A DNA stretch of 64,000 nucleotides from Paraburkholderia bryophila. Lineage in GTDB: Bacteria; Pseudomonadota; Gammaproteobacteria; Burkholderiales; Burkholderiaceae. The stretch spans positions 3,028,001 to 3,092,000 of the forward strand of contig NZ_JACCAS010000002.1 of assembly GCF_013409255.1 (NCBI RefSeq). The letters are read 5' to 3'. The notes under the pieces are model-generated. The model was given only the letters and a program-made list of their open reading frames with translations. It searched no databases and was not told the DNA's origin. Position numbers and translations under genes: made by a program. Positions 53,870-62,918 of this stretch are shown here, piece after piece (position 1 is the first letter of the stretch; every line of letters begins with the position of its first letter).

Positions 53870-54175
53870 ATGATCAAGTACGCACTGTTCGCGCGCTTTG
53901 AAGCGAAGCCCGGCAAGGAAGCAGACGTGGCGGCTTTTCTGGAAAAAGGACTGGAGCTGGCGAATCAGGAAACCACCACGCCGATCTGGTTTGCGTTGAA
54001 ATTGTCGGACCGCGTGTTCGGCGTGTTCGACGCGTTCCAGGACGAAGCGGGCCGCGACGCGCATCTGAGCGGGCCGATCGCCAGGGCGTTGATGGGCAGC
54101 GCCGACGAGTTGTTCGTGGCACCGCCGGAGATCGCGAAGATCGAGGTGCTTGGGCTGAAGAATCAGCCCGCGTAA
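53870..54175 (+). CDS. Antibiotic biosynthesis monooxygenase (ABM) domain protein
   Basis: This 101-residue single ABM-fold protein (ferredoxin-like dimer) opens KYALFARFEAKPGKEADVAA with FLEKGLELANQE, then VFGVFDAFQDEAGRDAHLSG. These small enzymes oxidise quinone-like aromatics without metals, or act as heme or aldehyde handlers. GGAGAG precedes the ATG. It is divergent from the GlxA-type regulator and 53 bp upstream of a DUF488 gene. Confidence 0.85.
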   Translation: MIKYALFARFEAKPGKEADVAAFLEKGLELANQETTTPIWFALKLSDRVFGVFDAFQDEAGRDAHLSGPIARALMGSADELFVAPPEIAKIEVLGLKNQPA

Positions 54176-54228
54176 ACAGGCAGCGTAAACAGGCGTGGCC
54201 GTCGTCATTCAATCTTCAGGAAGACAAC

Positions 54229-54615
54229 ATGGGCATCCGCATCGTGCAACTCGGTTCTCCTCGTGTGGCGGGCGAGGGATTGCGCATCGGGACGGTGAGG
54301 CGGCCACCGCGTGGCGTCCCCAAGGCCGAGTTTGGCAGCCGGGATTATTACGATGTCTGGTTGCCGAATCTGTCGCCAAGCGCTGAGCTGGTGGCCGAGG
54401 CCAAGGCGGCGGTCAGCGCGGCCGACTGGCAGAAGTTCGAGCGGAAATTCCGGTCGGAAATGAATGACGGCGAAGCCAGCAAGGTGTTGGACTTGCTGGC
54501 GGCCTTGTCACAAAGCTCGGATTTTTCCGTCGGCTGTTACTGCGAAGACGAAAACCGGTGCCACCGGAAGATACTTCGTCAGTTGCTCGGTGAACGGGGC
54601 GCGCTGATCAAGTGA
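54229..54615 (+). CDS. DUF488 family protein
   Basis: This 128-residue protein matches the DUF488 family: IGTVRRPPRGVPKAEFGSRD near the start and FSVGCYCEDENRCHRKIL near the end, with the C-x-C ... C-H-R cluster that is conserved in the family. CAGGAAGA lies upstream of the start. No biochemical role is established. It probably shares a transcript with the ABM gene. Confidence 0.82.
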   Translation: MGIRIVQLGSPRVAGEGLRIGTVRRPPRGVPKAEFGSRDYYDVWLPNLSPSAELVAEAKAAVSAADWQKFERKFRSEMNDGEASKVLDLLAALSQSSDFSVGCYCEDENRCHRKILRQLLGERGALIK

Positions 54616-54637
54616 GCGCCGCCGCAGCACCGCGCTG

Positions 54638-55615
54638 TCACGACCCCGCGCGGAACTCGATGCGCCGGTTCCTCGCGCGTCCATCCGTCGAATCGTTCGA
54701 CGCGATCGGCTGATCCGGACCGACGCCGGTGGTCGTCATCTGCTGGGGGGAGATGCCCTTGGCGACCAGATAGCCCTTCACCGCATCCGCGCGCGCCTGG
54801 CTCAGCGCGATATTCGACGTGCGATTACCCGAGTTGTCGGTGTGCCCGATGATCGCCACGGTTCGGGTCGTCATCTTCTGCATGGCCGCCGCCATCTGAT
54901 CGAGAATCAGCCGGCCTTGCGGCGTGAGCGTTGCGCTGCCGGTTTCGAATTCGATCGTGCGGTTGGCCAGCGTCTGATCGAGCAGCCCCTGTTCGGACGC
55001 GCTCACGCGCAGCCCGTTCTTGATCGTGTAGGTCGGGTTCAGCGCGTTCGCCATGTCACTCGCTAGCTGCTGGCGCTGCGACTCGTTATGTACTTCACCC
55101 TTCACGTCGATCTGCGTGCCGTCGATCTTCAACTGGCCTTTGCTGATCTGCTTCAACTGCGGGCCGATCAGCTTTTGCACGTTGGCTGACCAGTTGGGCG
55201 GCGTCGCGACGTCGGCCACTTCGATCTGATCGACCACATTGGCCGCGCCATACGTGTCGCGCAGTTTCGCGAGCACGGCCGCCTTGGTCGCTTCGTCGGG
55301 TACCTTGCCGCCGACCACCACCTGACCCGGCGTTGCATTGACGGGCGGCGGCGCAGCGGTGATCGCGCCGGTGCCGGTCGTGCCGCTGGCGAGGCCGGCT
55401 GTGCTCACCGCGGGTCCGGCGGTGCCCGTTTGCGCGGACGCCGTGCCCGGCAGCACCGTGGTGTGAATCGCCATGCCGCTGTTGTCGACCGGCGTGACGC
55501 GCGCCGGGCCGTCGTTGTCGGCTTGCGCGGCGGCGCTGAGCAGCAGCCCCGCGAGCAGCGCGGCCATGCGCATGCGTGGGGTGCGTGAGGTGCCTGAGTT
55601 GCGTGGCTTCAGCAT
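54638..55615 (-). CDS. BON-like/OmpA domain protein, probable T6SS peptidoglycan anchor
   Basis: The 325-residue exported protein has a basic N-terminal region with a hydrophobic segment to about residue 33. A Thr/Ala/Gly-rich linker follows, then a region resembling BON repeats (about 85-205; QVVVGGKVPDEATKAAVLAK, IDVKGEVHNESQRQQLASDM). The C-terminal OmpA domain (about 215-323) holds peptidoglycan-binding signatures GHTDNSG and LSQARADAV. The same BON-OmpA architecture is known in mycobacterial ArfA. GGGAG precedes the ATG, 4 bp after tagF. Because TssL here lacks a wall-binding domain, it may anchor the complex in trans. That is inferred. Confidence 0.78.
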   Translation of the reverse strand: MLKPRNSGTSRTPRMRMAALLAGLLLSAAAQADNDGPARVTPVDNSGMAIHTTVLPGTASAQTGTAGPAVSTAGLASGTTGTGAITAAPPPVNATPGQVVVGGKVPDEATKAAVLAKLRDTYGAANVVDQIEVADVATPPNWSANVQKLIGPQLKQISKGQLKIDGTQIDVKGEVHNESQRQQLASDMANALNPTYTIKNGLRVSASEQGLLDQTLANRTIEFETGSATLTPQGRLILDQMAAAMQKMTTRTVAIIGHTDNSGNRTSNIALSQARADAVKGYLVAKGISPQQMTTTGVGPDQPIASNDSTDGRARNRRIEFRAGS

Positions 55616-55619
55616 CGCG

Positions 55620-56612
55620 TCACGCTCCCGTGAAGGCTTCGTGGAACGTGTCGATGCTGACGCGCAGCGACAGTTGCGGTTGGTCGAGGTAACTGACGAG
55701 CTTGCTGATGCCATGATCGTTTTGTGCGTGTTCGTCGATCCACTCGGGATCGTCGATATCGATGTTATGTGCCGCATACGATTGCGGATCGACCACGCTG
55801 TGCAGCGTTTTGGCCGAAGCGCCGTTAAAGCCGATGATGAGCCGCTCGCGCTCGGCAATCGTGCCGATGAAAATAGCTAGTTCGAAATCTGCCTGGGCGA
55901 CGAAGGGCGCGATCAGTTCGAGCCAGAACGCGGCCACCAGACTGCGGTAGAACGGGTCGTTCGGCAGCGGCAGCGTGAGCCCGCGTTCCAGATGCGACGA
56001 GCCGCTTTGCATCACCGGACGCAGCAGCGAGCCGAGCGCCAGCATTGCGCCGCGCAGACGCACCGGGTGGCCGCTCGCGAGCAGCATCTGTTCGAGACCG
56101 GCAAGGGTTTGATGCTCGACGAAGTCGTTGAAGGTGCCGTCGTGCGGATTGCCGGGACCGCCGCCAATCTCGATCGGCACCATCGTCTCGCCGAGCGCCT
56201 GCAGCGCGCCGGCCGGCTCGCTTGCGCCGAGCAGCGGTTTCATTTGCGAGGCGATGCGCGACCATAGGCGCGCGAAGGCGAGCGGGCTGTGCGCGAGGAA
56301 CGTCAGCGGCTTTTCGACTTCGAGCGCCGTGGCGGCGAGAAACGGAAAGCGCCGCGACGACTGGTCGTGGCTCGCCATCATATGGCCGGCGATTGCCAGC
56401 TTGCTGCGCGAACCGAGGAACGCGAAGTGCATCGGCTTGGCGTTTTCGTAGACGATCTTCCAGCGCGGATCGTCGGTGAGCAGTTCCATCGCTTCCGCGA
56501 TCCAGCGATCGAGCGTAGCCAGCAACTGCGGGTTATGCGCGCTCTTCACGAAATCGCCGCGCGACGGAATCTTGCCGAAATAGGCGATTTGCGCCTGTAC
56601 GGTCTGCGTCAT
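55620..56612 (-). CDS. tagF: Type VI secretion-associated protein TagF
   Basis: TagF proteins restrain T6SS activity post-translationally, upstream of or parallel to the Fha/kinase pathway. The 330-residue protein opens AQIAYFGKIPSRGDFVKSAH, the TagF/DUF2094 signature, and contains HMMASHDQSSRRFPFLAATA. The ATG at 56612 overlaps the tssM stop in ATGA. The longer upstream frame is a shadow of tssM. No PpkA kinase or PppA phosphatase gene is in the window, so the regulatory partner is missing here. Confidence 0.93.
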   Translation of the reverse strand: MTQTVQAQIAYFGKIPSRGDFVKSAHNPQLLATLDRWIAEAMELLTDDPRWKIVYENAKPMHFAFLGSRSKLAIAGHMMASHDQSSRRFPFLAATALEVEKPLTFLAHSPLAFARLWSRIASQMKPLLGASEPAGALQALGETMVPIEIGGGPGNPHDGTFNDFVEHQTLAGLEQMLLASGHPVRLRGAMLALGSLLRPVMQSGSSHLERGLTLPLPNDPFYRSLVAAFWLELIAPFVAQADFELAIFIGTIAERERLIIGFNGASAKTLHSVVDPQSYAAHNIDIDDPEWIDEHAQNDHGISKLVSYLDQPQLSLRVSIDTFHEAFTGA

Positions 56613-59600
56613 TGCGCACTCCCTGTATTCGAAACCGCGGCGGCGGCGGTCGCCGGCGCGTTGACGGGCGCGGGGCTGGGCGCGGCGCCCGGTCCACCCG
56701 CGGCCGTTGCATTGACCGAATTGGCCGCCGCGCTCACGTCCGCCACCGACGACGGCAGACGCAAGCCGCGCAGGCTTTGTTGTTGCGGTGCGTCGCTGCT
56801 GGCGCTCGACGCCTGCGACGTGCTGATGATGCGCATGCTGACCGCCACCGTGATATTGCCTTGCGTCCACGTCAGGTCGAAGGTGCCGTCCGGACGACGC
56901 TTGCGCTGCGCCGAGTTGATCAGCTTCTCCAGACCGTAGCGGCCCGGCTCGTTCACCAGTTGCAGCGTGCGGCCGTCGAAGGTCGTGGCGTTCAGCGTCG
57001 CGCCCGGCGAGCCCGACGGATTCGGCCACACGAAGTTGGTCCACTGCGGCGGCGTATTGCGGTAACGCATCTGCTGACCGTCGATCGCGAGCGTGTATTC
57101 CGTGGTGCCGCTGCTAGGCTGCGGCAGGATCTGGAACACGGTCTGCGGTTCGGCCGAACCTTGGGCTCCCGCGCCACCACCCGCTGCGCCGCCGGCAAGC
57201 GGCGCCACCCAGCGCGCGAAGCCGCTGGTGAAGTCGGGCGTCAGTGCGAGACCCATGTCGCCCCACGTGCGTGCCGTCAGCGTGTCGCCGCGGCGCACCG
57301 CGAGCGGCCCGAGCGTCGTACCGACGAACTTGGCGATCGCGCCGTCCGGCCCGAACACCTGGGCGATTTCGCTGGCACCGGCTTCGACCTTGGCGTCGCC
57401 CGCGAACGGGTACTTGGTCGCGAGCGATCCCTGGAAGGTCTGATAGACCTGCGCGTTCCACACCTTGTTGACTTCGACGCTAGCCGGCTGGATCACCACC
57501 GCATAGGCGGCCATCAGCGGACGCACCAGCAGCGGACGCAGCGCCTTGCGTTGCGAGTCGGTGAGGCCGGTGAGCATCTGCTCGTCGACGTACTTGAGCG
57601 AATCGGCCAGTTCGGAGCCGCTGCCGTCGAGCGTCTGTTGCATCAACTGACGCGCGCCCGGTCCCGGATCGCCCTGGTTCTTGATCACGTTGAAGCGCGT
57701 GCGGACCTTGGACAGCGTGTCCATATAGCCCTTGAGCATCGAGCCGTTGTCGCCGGTCTGGACAATACGGCCGAGCGCCGAGAACTCCTGGCCGATCGGG
57801 CCCATCGGCATTTCGACCGGATTGCCGTTGATGTCGATGTTGGCGTTCAACTGGCCGGTCGGCACGCGCGAAAACAGGTTCTTGAACCAGCTGGTGGCGC
57901 CGGTCTGCGCGCGCTTCAGGTTCGCGTTGAACAGCGACGGGTTATCCCACGAGGTCTGGTCGTACGCGGTTTCGAGCACCTTGCGGATCGGCGAGTCTTG
58001 CGGATCGCCGAGACGGTTCATCGCATCCACCGCCTGGCCGAAGCTGCCGAAGTTCTGCACCGCGATGCCTTGCATGAACTTCTGCCAGTGCATGGCGTAG
58101 TCGGTCTTGTACATCGTGACGAGCGCCTTCTGGATCTGCTCGGGGCTGCCTTCCAGCGTCAGATCGTCGTGCGCGGAGGTGTTGAGCACCCAGTCTTTCG
58201 CCTGCAGTTCCTTGGTGGCGGCGTCGCGAATCGCGGGCTGCACGTACTGGAACCACGCCTCACGCGTGAAGGTGCCGGGGATCGCGTAGCTGCCCGCGAC
58301 CAGCGCCGTGTTGTTGTCGCCGACAATGCGCGCGATCGTCATGGGCGCGAAACGGGTCGACGCACGCGCCTTGATTTCCTCGTAGACGCGCTGACGGGCC
58401 GGCATGCCACGCACCACGCGGCGCAGGTTTTCACGGGTCTGGTCGACCAGACCGAGGTTCTCGTCGATCATCGGCCAGTCGTCGTCGGAGACGCGCGACA
58501 GGTAGAACGTGATCATGCGTTCGGCGCTGCGGATCATCTCGTCGCGCGGCATGTTGCCGCGATTCGTTTCGAGCCAGCCGCGCCAGAAGCGGGCCACCTG
58601 ATCGGTCAGGTGAGCCGTTTCCACGTGACGCTTGTCGCTCAGCATCAGGTAGGTCTTGAGCGCGTTGTACGCGTCTTCCACGTTGGTGGGCGAGGCGTCG
58701 CTATACAGGCCGCCCTGGCCGTTCGCGGCCATCGCCGCATGCGCGGACACCGGCACGGCGGCCGCGTCCGGCGTGCGGTTCAGCGGCGCGAGCTGATCGG
58801 GATGCGCGTTGACGTCTTTCAGGAACGACGCGAGATTCTGCGAGACCGGGTCGAGCAGGATCTGCCGCACGCCGTTGTAGTACTCGGTGAGCAGACGCTG
58901 TTCGAGACGGTCGCCCTGATACAGACCGAGCGACACCGCGAGCGGCCGGTCGCGGCGGAACTGTTCGAGCTGGTCGATGCGGTCTTCGAGCACGTCCATG
59001 GCCTGCATGCGCGACTGCAGATCGTTGCGGTTCTGCTGCAGACGCACGACATTGTCGAGGTCGGCCTGCACGTTCGCGGTGAGTTGCTCGTTATTCACCG
59101 TGGACCACGTCCAGCCGCCGAGCGCCAGCGCCAGCACGGCCACGAAGCCGAAGAACGTCGCATAGCGCATGCGCGTTTTGGCGGGGCTCGCGAATTGCCG
59201 GACCGTCTGACGGTCGGCGAAGATCACTTTCGAGAACAGGTCGCGCAGGAAGAAGCCGTTCTTCGAGAACGCACTATGCGGCTTGGGCAGGCTGTCGGCG
59301 CTCAGGCCGAAACGGGTGGCGATGCGGGTGGCCGCGGCGCTGTTGGTTTCGCCTTCCTGCAAGGCGCTGGTGAAGTAGAAGCCGCGGAAAATCGGCTTGT
59401 ACTGGAACGGGTTGGTTTCGAACAGCGTGGCGAGGAACGCGCGCAACGCGGGCTTGATGGTCGAGAATTCGAGCGGGAAGCTCAACTGGCCCGGCGACAG
59501 CTTGTTGCCGCGATTGATCGACATCTGCGCGACGCTGATTTCTTTCAGGCCGTCATACAGTTCTTCGAAGTGCTCGTCGAACAGGCCGACCACGTCGCGC

Positions 59601-60487
59601 TTCTCGTCGGGCTGGTAGGGCAGGGTGGCGCCCCACACGCGGTCGTATTCGTGACGCTCGCTGCCGCTGAAAAATTCGGTGAAGCCGGTAATCAGGTCGG
59701 CCTTGGTGAACATCACGTACACCGGCGCGAACACTTCGAGCTTCTCGGTCAATTCCTGCACGCGCTGGCGCAGGTTCTTCGCGAGATTGATTGCGAATTC
59801 GGGCTTACTGTTGGTCAGCTCGGCAATGCTTGCCGTGACGATGATGCCGTTGATCGGCGCCTTCGGCCGGAACCGCTTGAGCAGGCCGAGAAAGCCGAGC
59901 CATTCGGTGCGGTCTTCGTCGTGCACGGAATAGCGGCCGGCGGTGTCTAGCAGAATGCCTTCGGTCGTGAAGAACCAGTCGCAGTTACGCGTGCCGCCAA
60001 TGCCGTGAATCACCGCGTTGTTCTTGTCGGCGAACGGGAATTGCAAACCCGAGTTCAGCACCGCGCTGCTCTTGCCGGCCGCCGGGTTGCCGATCACGAT
60101 GTACCACGGCAGTTCGTACAGCGCCGAGCCGCCCGAGACCTGGCCGATCTTCGAGGTCTTGATGGTTTTCACCGCGTCGACGAGGCGCGTGCGCAGCACG
60201 TCGAGTTCCGCCTGACGCGCGGGCGTGGGCGCCGGACCGGTCTCGGTCTGCTTCTCCGCCTGCTGCTCGAGCATTTCGCCGAGCTTGCGATTCGCACGCC
60301 GCGCGAGCAGGCGGCGGATCACCCAGACCAGCACGATCAACGCGAGCACTGCGCCGAACACGAGCGCGGGCCACATCAGGTCGATCTGCGCCGCTTCCGC
60401 GCCGATGAATAAAACAGCGGCGAGCGCGAGCAGGCCGATGATCGAGAGCGTGCGTGTATGGGTCAACACGTTGAGAATGCGTCGCAT
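56609..60487 (-). CDS. tssM: Type VI secretion inner-membrane protein TssM (IcmF)
   Basis: TssM spans the inner membrane and periplasm between TssL and TssJ. The 1292-residue protein has helices at about 11-30, 40-60 and 440-460. A cytoplasmic NTPase-like domain between them has an intact Walker A motif, GNPAAGKS (133-140). A long periplasmic region follows, with the C-terminal domain around 1150-1240 and a low-complexity Ala/Pro tail. It is the first gene of a tssM-tagF-BON/OmpA operon. Confidence 0.96.
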   Translation of the reverse strand: MRRILNVLTHTRTLSIIGLLALAAVLFIGAEAAQIDLMWPALVFGAVLALIVLVWVIRRLLARRANRKLGEMLEQQAEKQTETGPAPTPARQAELDVLRTRLVDAVKTIKTSKIGQVSGGSALYELPWYIVIGNPAAGKSSAVLNSGLQFPFADKNNAVIHGIGGTRNCDWFFTTEGILLDTAGRYSVHDEDRTEWLGFLGLLKRFRPKAPINGIIVTASIAELTNSKPEFAINLAKNLRQRVQELTEKLEVFAPVYVMFTKADLITGFTEFFSGSERHEYDRVWGATLPYQPDEKRDVVGLFDEHFEELYDGLKEISVAQMSINRGNKLSPGQLSFPLEFSTIKPALRAFLATLFETNPFQYKPIFRGFYFTSALQEGETNSAAATRIATRFGLSADSLPKPHSAFSKNGFFLRDLFSKVIFADRQTVRQFASPAKTRMRYATFFGFVAVLALALGGWTWSTVNNEQLTANVQADLDNVVRLQQNRNDLQSRMQAMDVLEDRIDQLEQFRRDRPLAVSLGLYQGDRLEQRLLTEYYNGVRQILLDPVSQNLASFLKDVNAHPDQLAPLNRTPDAAAVPVSAHAAMAANGQGGLYSDASPTNVEDAYNALKTYLMLSDKRHVETAHLTDQVARFWRGWLETNRGNMPRDEMIRSAERMITFYLSRVSDDDWPMIDENLGLVDQTRENLRRVVRGMPARQRVYEEIKARASTRFAPMTIARIVGDNNTALVAGSYAIPGTFTREAWFQYVQPAIRDAATKELQAKDWVLNTSAHDDLTLEGSPEQIQKALVTMYKTDYAMHWQKFMQGIAVQNFGSFGQAVDAMNRLGDPQDSPIRKVLETAYDQTSWDNPSLFNANLKRAQTGATSWFKNLFSRVPTGQLNANIDINGNPVEMPMGPIGQEFSALGRIVQTGDNGSMLKGYMDTLSKVRTRFNVIKNQGDPGPGARQLMQQTLDGSGSELADSLKYVDEQMLTGLTDSQRKALRPLLVRPLMAAYAVVIQPASVEVNKVWNAQVYQTFQGSLATKYPFAGDAKVEAGASEIAQVFGPDGAIAKFVGTTLGPLAVRRGDTLTARTWGDMGLALTPDFTSGFARWVAPLAGGAAGGGAGAQGSAEPQTVFQILPQPSSGTTEYTLAIDGQQMRYRNTPPQWTNFVWPNPSGSPGATLNATTFDGRTLQLVNEPGRYGLEKLINSAQRKRRPDGTFDLTWTQGNITVAVSMRIISTSQASSASSDAPQQQSLRGLRLPSSVADVSAAANSVNATAAGGPGAAPSPAPVNAPATAAAAVSNTGSAQ

Positions 60488-60632
60488 AAGCCGGTCAGGT
60501 CTTGTTGATGTGTGTTATGGCGCGGGGTGTGGCGGTCAGCCAGGCGCGCGTGCGGCGTTTGAAATAAAACGAAAGCATATTCAGGCGAAAGCGATTGTGG
60601 CGGGATTGTTAAATTCACACAGATGGGCGCAC

Positions 60633-60662
60633 AAAAAAGCGCATAGCGCAATGTCGCTATGC
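60633..60662 (-). terminator. Rho-independent terminator of tagX
   Basis: On the minus strand the perfect stem GCATAGCG/CGCTATGC (60641-60648 with 60655-60662, 6-nt loop) is followed by GCTTTTTT (60640-60633). It lies 76 bp past the tagX stop and separates tagX from tssM. Confidence 0.85.
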
Positions 60663-60737
60663 AACTGGCATTGCCGCTTTTTGCCGGGAAAATTGATTGA
60701 ACGCCCCATTGTCAACCTCTTTATTACCCGCTTCACC

Positions 60738-61583
60738 TTAATGACCCCGCCCAAGGACGAAGCCGGGTTTGTGATATTCGACGTGCCCGAGATCCATCAT
60801 TTTCCAGCGTCCACCCCACGTCAGACCGACCTGTTCGGCGGTCTGACCGTATAACTGATAGCCTCGCATAGCCCAGGGATCTTTTTCTGAAATGACGAGC
60901 TTGCCGTCGCGCAAGAAAGCGTTGTCCGCGGCAAGACCGTATTGGTGATAGCTCTGAAACGCTGCGGCATTGGTGACGTTGCCCCCCATTTGCGCCAGGC
61001 GGTTTTGCCGCTCCGGACTGCGATAACCTTCCAGCAAAGCCATTTCATACCCGTATTGCTCGTGCATGATTTTATACACGAGCAATAAGCGTGTTCTGAA
61101 GTCCGCATCGAGCAAATTCCAGTCACGGCTCGCGTCTTTGAGCGCGGGCCGAATCTGTTCGACTTCCTGCGTGGCGAATACCTCCGGCGGCAGCGGCGGC
61201 GGGGGCACGAGCTGTTCGCCGTTCAATAACGCGGCAATTTTCTCGTCCGGTACCCGCGCAGTGTCATCGAATTGGAATAATTGCCGGCCGCGTAAAGCCA
61301 ATGCCACCAATGGCGGCGTCGCAAGAATACCTGTCGTGGTAAAAATCAGCAAGCGCCGCTTTACCAGTAACTTTTGCATATCAACTGCGGTGGATTGCGA
61401 AATTTTTGCCGAGCGTGCTAATTGACCGCGAGCGCGCGTTGCACTGCGCGATGCTCCGCGCATAACACGGCCATGAATGGCGAGTGCAACGCCTAATAAA
61501 GAGGCGCGTACTGCCGGCAATAGCAGCATTGCGGCGATCAGGACGGCGATGGCGAAATAGGAGAGAAGTACAACGGCAATCAA
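60738..61583 (-). CDS. tagX: T6SS peptidoglycan peptidase TagX (M15 family)
   Basis: TagX of Acinetobacter is a peptidoglycan L,D-endopeptidase needed for T6SS assembly across the wall. This protein has N-terminal helices (about 2-25 and 80-100) and a C-terminal M15/VanY-like domain: LLEGYRSPERQ, SYHQYGLAADNAF with H and D zinc ligands, and MMDLGHVEYH with the third histidine region. No ATG fits the N-terminus. The TTG at 61583, opening the first helix, gives 281 aa. Another TTG at 61697 would add 38 poorly conserved residues and leave 11 bp to the divergent gene. Confidence 0.85.
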   Translation of the reverse strand: MIAVVLLSYFAIAVLIAAMLLLPAVRASLLGVALAIHGRVMRGASRSATRARGQLARSAKISQSTAVDMQKLLVKRRLLIFTTTGILATPPLVALALRGRQLFQFDDTARVPDEKIAALLNGEQLVPPPPLPPEVFATQEVEQIRPALKDASRDWNLLDADFRTRLLLVYKIMHEQYGYEMALLEGYRSPERQNRLAQMGGNVTNAAAFQSYHQYGLAADNAFLRDGKLVISEKDPWAMRGYQLYGQTAEQVGLTWGGRWKMMDLGHVEYHKPGFVLGRGH

Positions 61584-61708
61584 AGGCGACCCCGGAAATT
61601 GGAAACAATTGTATTTTGTAATGCTTGCTCTTAGAATCAGGCCTGCTCGGAGACGAGCCGGAACGGTATTATCACGGCGAAATAATCCAGGATTCAATGA
61701 GACAGTGA

Positions 61709-62674
61709 ATGAGTGCGCCGGAAAATTCGAATTCCAAAGCCCCGCCTAGCCTGTTATCCGATAAGGCTAAAGGCGCTGATGCCAATGGTTCGCGAATTCT
61801 CGCGAACCTGGAAGGCCGCGTTGCGCCGCCTACCGAAAAACCACGCCGGTCCAGGGCGCCACTTCTATTGGTCGCGCTGCTGGTGATCGCGGCCGGCGGT
61901 TGGGGCGCGTGGCATATGCAGCAGCGTCAGCATGATGAGACGCTGGCATCGACTACGTCAGCTACGCCGGGCGAAGCGGAGAAGCCTGCCGCGACCGCGG
62001 CTGTGCCGGCCTCTGCATCGTTGCCGGGCGCCGCGCAGGTCGTCGCGAAAGCGCCGGCGGCGCCGGTACCGGCTTCGTCGCAAGCGGCCACCATCATCGC
62101 CGACGACAGCGACAGCAAGGCCGCCGCGGCGTCAGCACCCGCACCCGCCAGCGGCGCCGACCGCCTGTCGCGTGCGTTGGCCGACGGCGCGGAGCCGAGC
62201 AGTGCGCCCACGCCGGTGGCATCCGCGACGTCCGCTTCGGCGGTGCCGGTGCCCGCGGCCAAGCATGGCAAGAGTGCAACCGCGCTCGCCGGCAATAGCA
62301 AGCATGAAGCGGCGCACGGCAAGAAGGAAAGCGCGACCGCCAGTGCGGGCAACCGTCATGCGAGCACGCCGACCGCCGTTGCGCAGTCGAAGAAGCAGCG
62401 CCCGAGCGGCACGGCTTCGAAAGACGATTCGGATGCCGATCTGTTGGCGGCGCTGGTCGCGCGAACCAAACCGGCCGATAGCAAGCCGGCGGGCGGCAGT
62501 GCCACGACCAAAGTGAGCGCCACGCCCGCCAGTGCGAAGCTCGCGGAGCGCGTGAAAGAGTGTGGGCAGCGTGGCTTCTTCGAAGACCAGTTGTGCCGTT
62601 GGCGCGTGTGCGACGGTCATTGGGGTAAAGACCCGGCGTGTCCGGGTGCGTCGCCGCAAGCCCGTCAGCCGTAA
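61709..62674 (+). CDS. Bitopic T6SS-linked protein with Cys-rich C-terminus
   Basis: I do not recognise the family. The 321-residue protein has a cytoplasmic N-terminus of about 50 residues, one helix at 51-67, and a long Ala/Pro/Ser/Lys low-complexity stretch. A compact C-terminal patch has four cysteines (C285, C296, C301, C311) and tryptophans in CRWRVCDGHWG. The cysteines probably form disulfides in the periplasm. It is divergent from tagX at the end of the T6SS locus. A role in wall passage, together with TagX, is inferred from position. Confidence 0.65.
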   Translation: MSAPENSNSKAPPSLLSDKAKGADANGSRILANLEGRVAPPTEKPRRSRAPLLLVALLVIAAGGWGAWHMQQRQHDETLASTTSATPGEAEKPAATAAVPASASLPGAAQVVAKAPAAPVPASSQAATIIADDSDSKAAAASAPAPASGADRLSRALADGAEPSSAPTPVASATSASAVPVPAAKHGKSATALAGNSKHEAAHGKKESATASAGNRHASTPTAVAQSKKQRPSGTASKDDSDADLLAALVARTKPADSKPAGGSATTKVSATPASAKLAERVKECGQRGFFEDQLCRWRVCDGHWGKDPACPGASPQARQP

Positions 62675-62918
62675 TTCGGGTCGCGCGCGTCGCGCCTGGT
62701 CCGTGACGCGCCGCTAACCCATCGTCGAGTTTCACCCGCCGCAACGGAGTGTGTGCCGTTGCGGCGGCATCGACCGCCATGCGCGTCAGGCGACGCGCAT
62801 GCGCTTCAACAAAAAATCCAGCTACGCGCGTCACCGTGCGGGGACCTGTTCGTCCTCGCCGGAGAGGCATTGTTGCCGCCGGCTCTCGCGATGCTGCGAT
62901 TAAAAATAAGAGACATCA

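Noticed and set aside
56612..59950. Very long open frame (1112 codons) on the plus strand opposite tssM
   Set aside because: It is an antisense shadow of GC-rich coding DNA: Arg/His/Ala-rich, no domain, no ribosome-binding site, and fully overlapping a certain gene.
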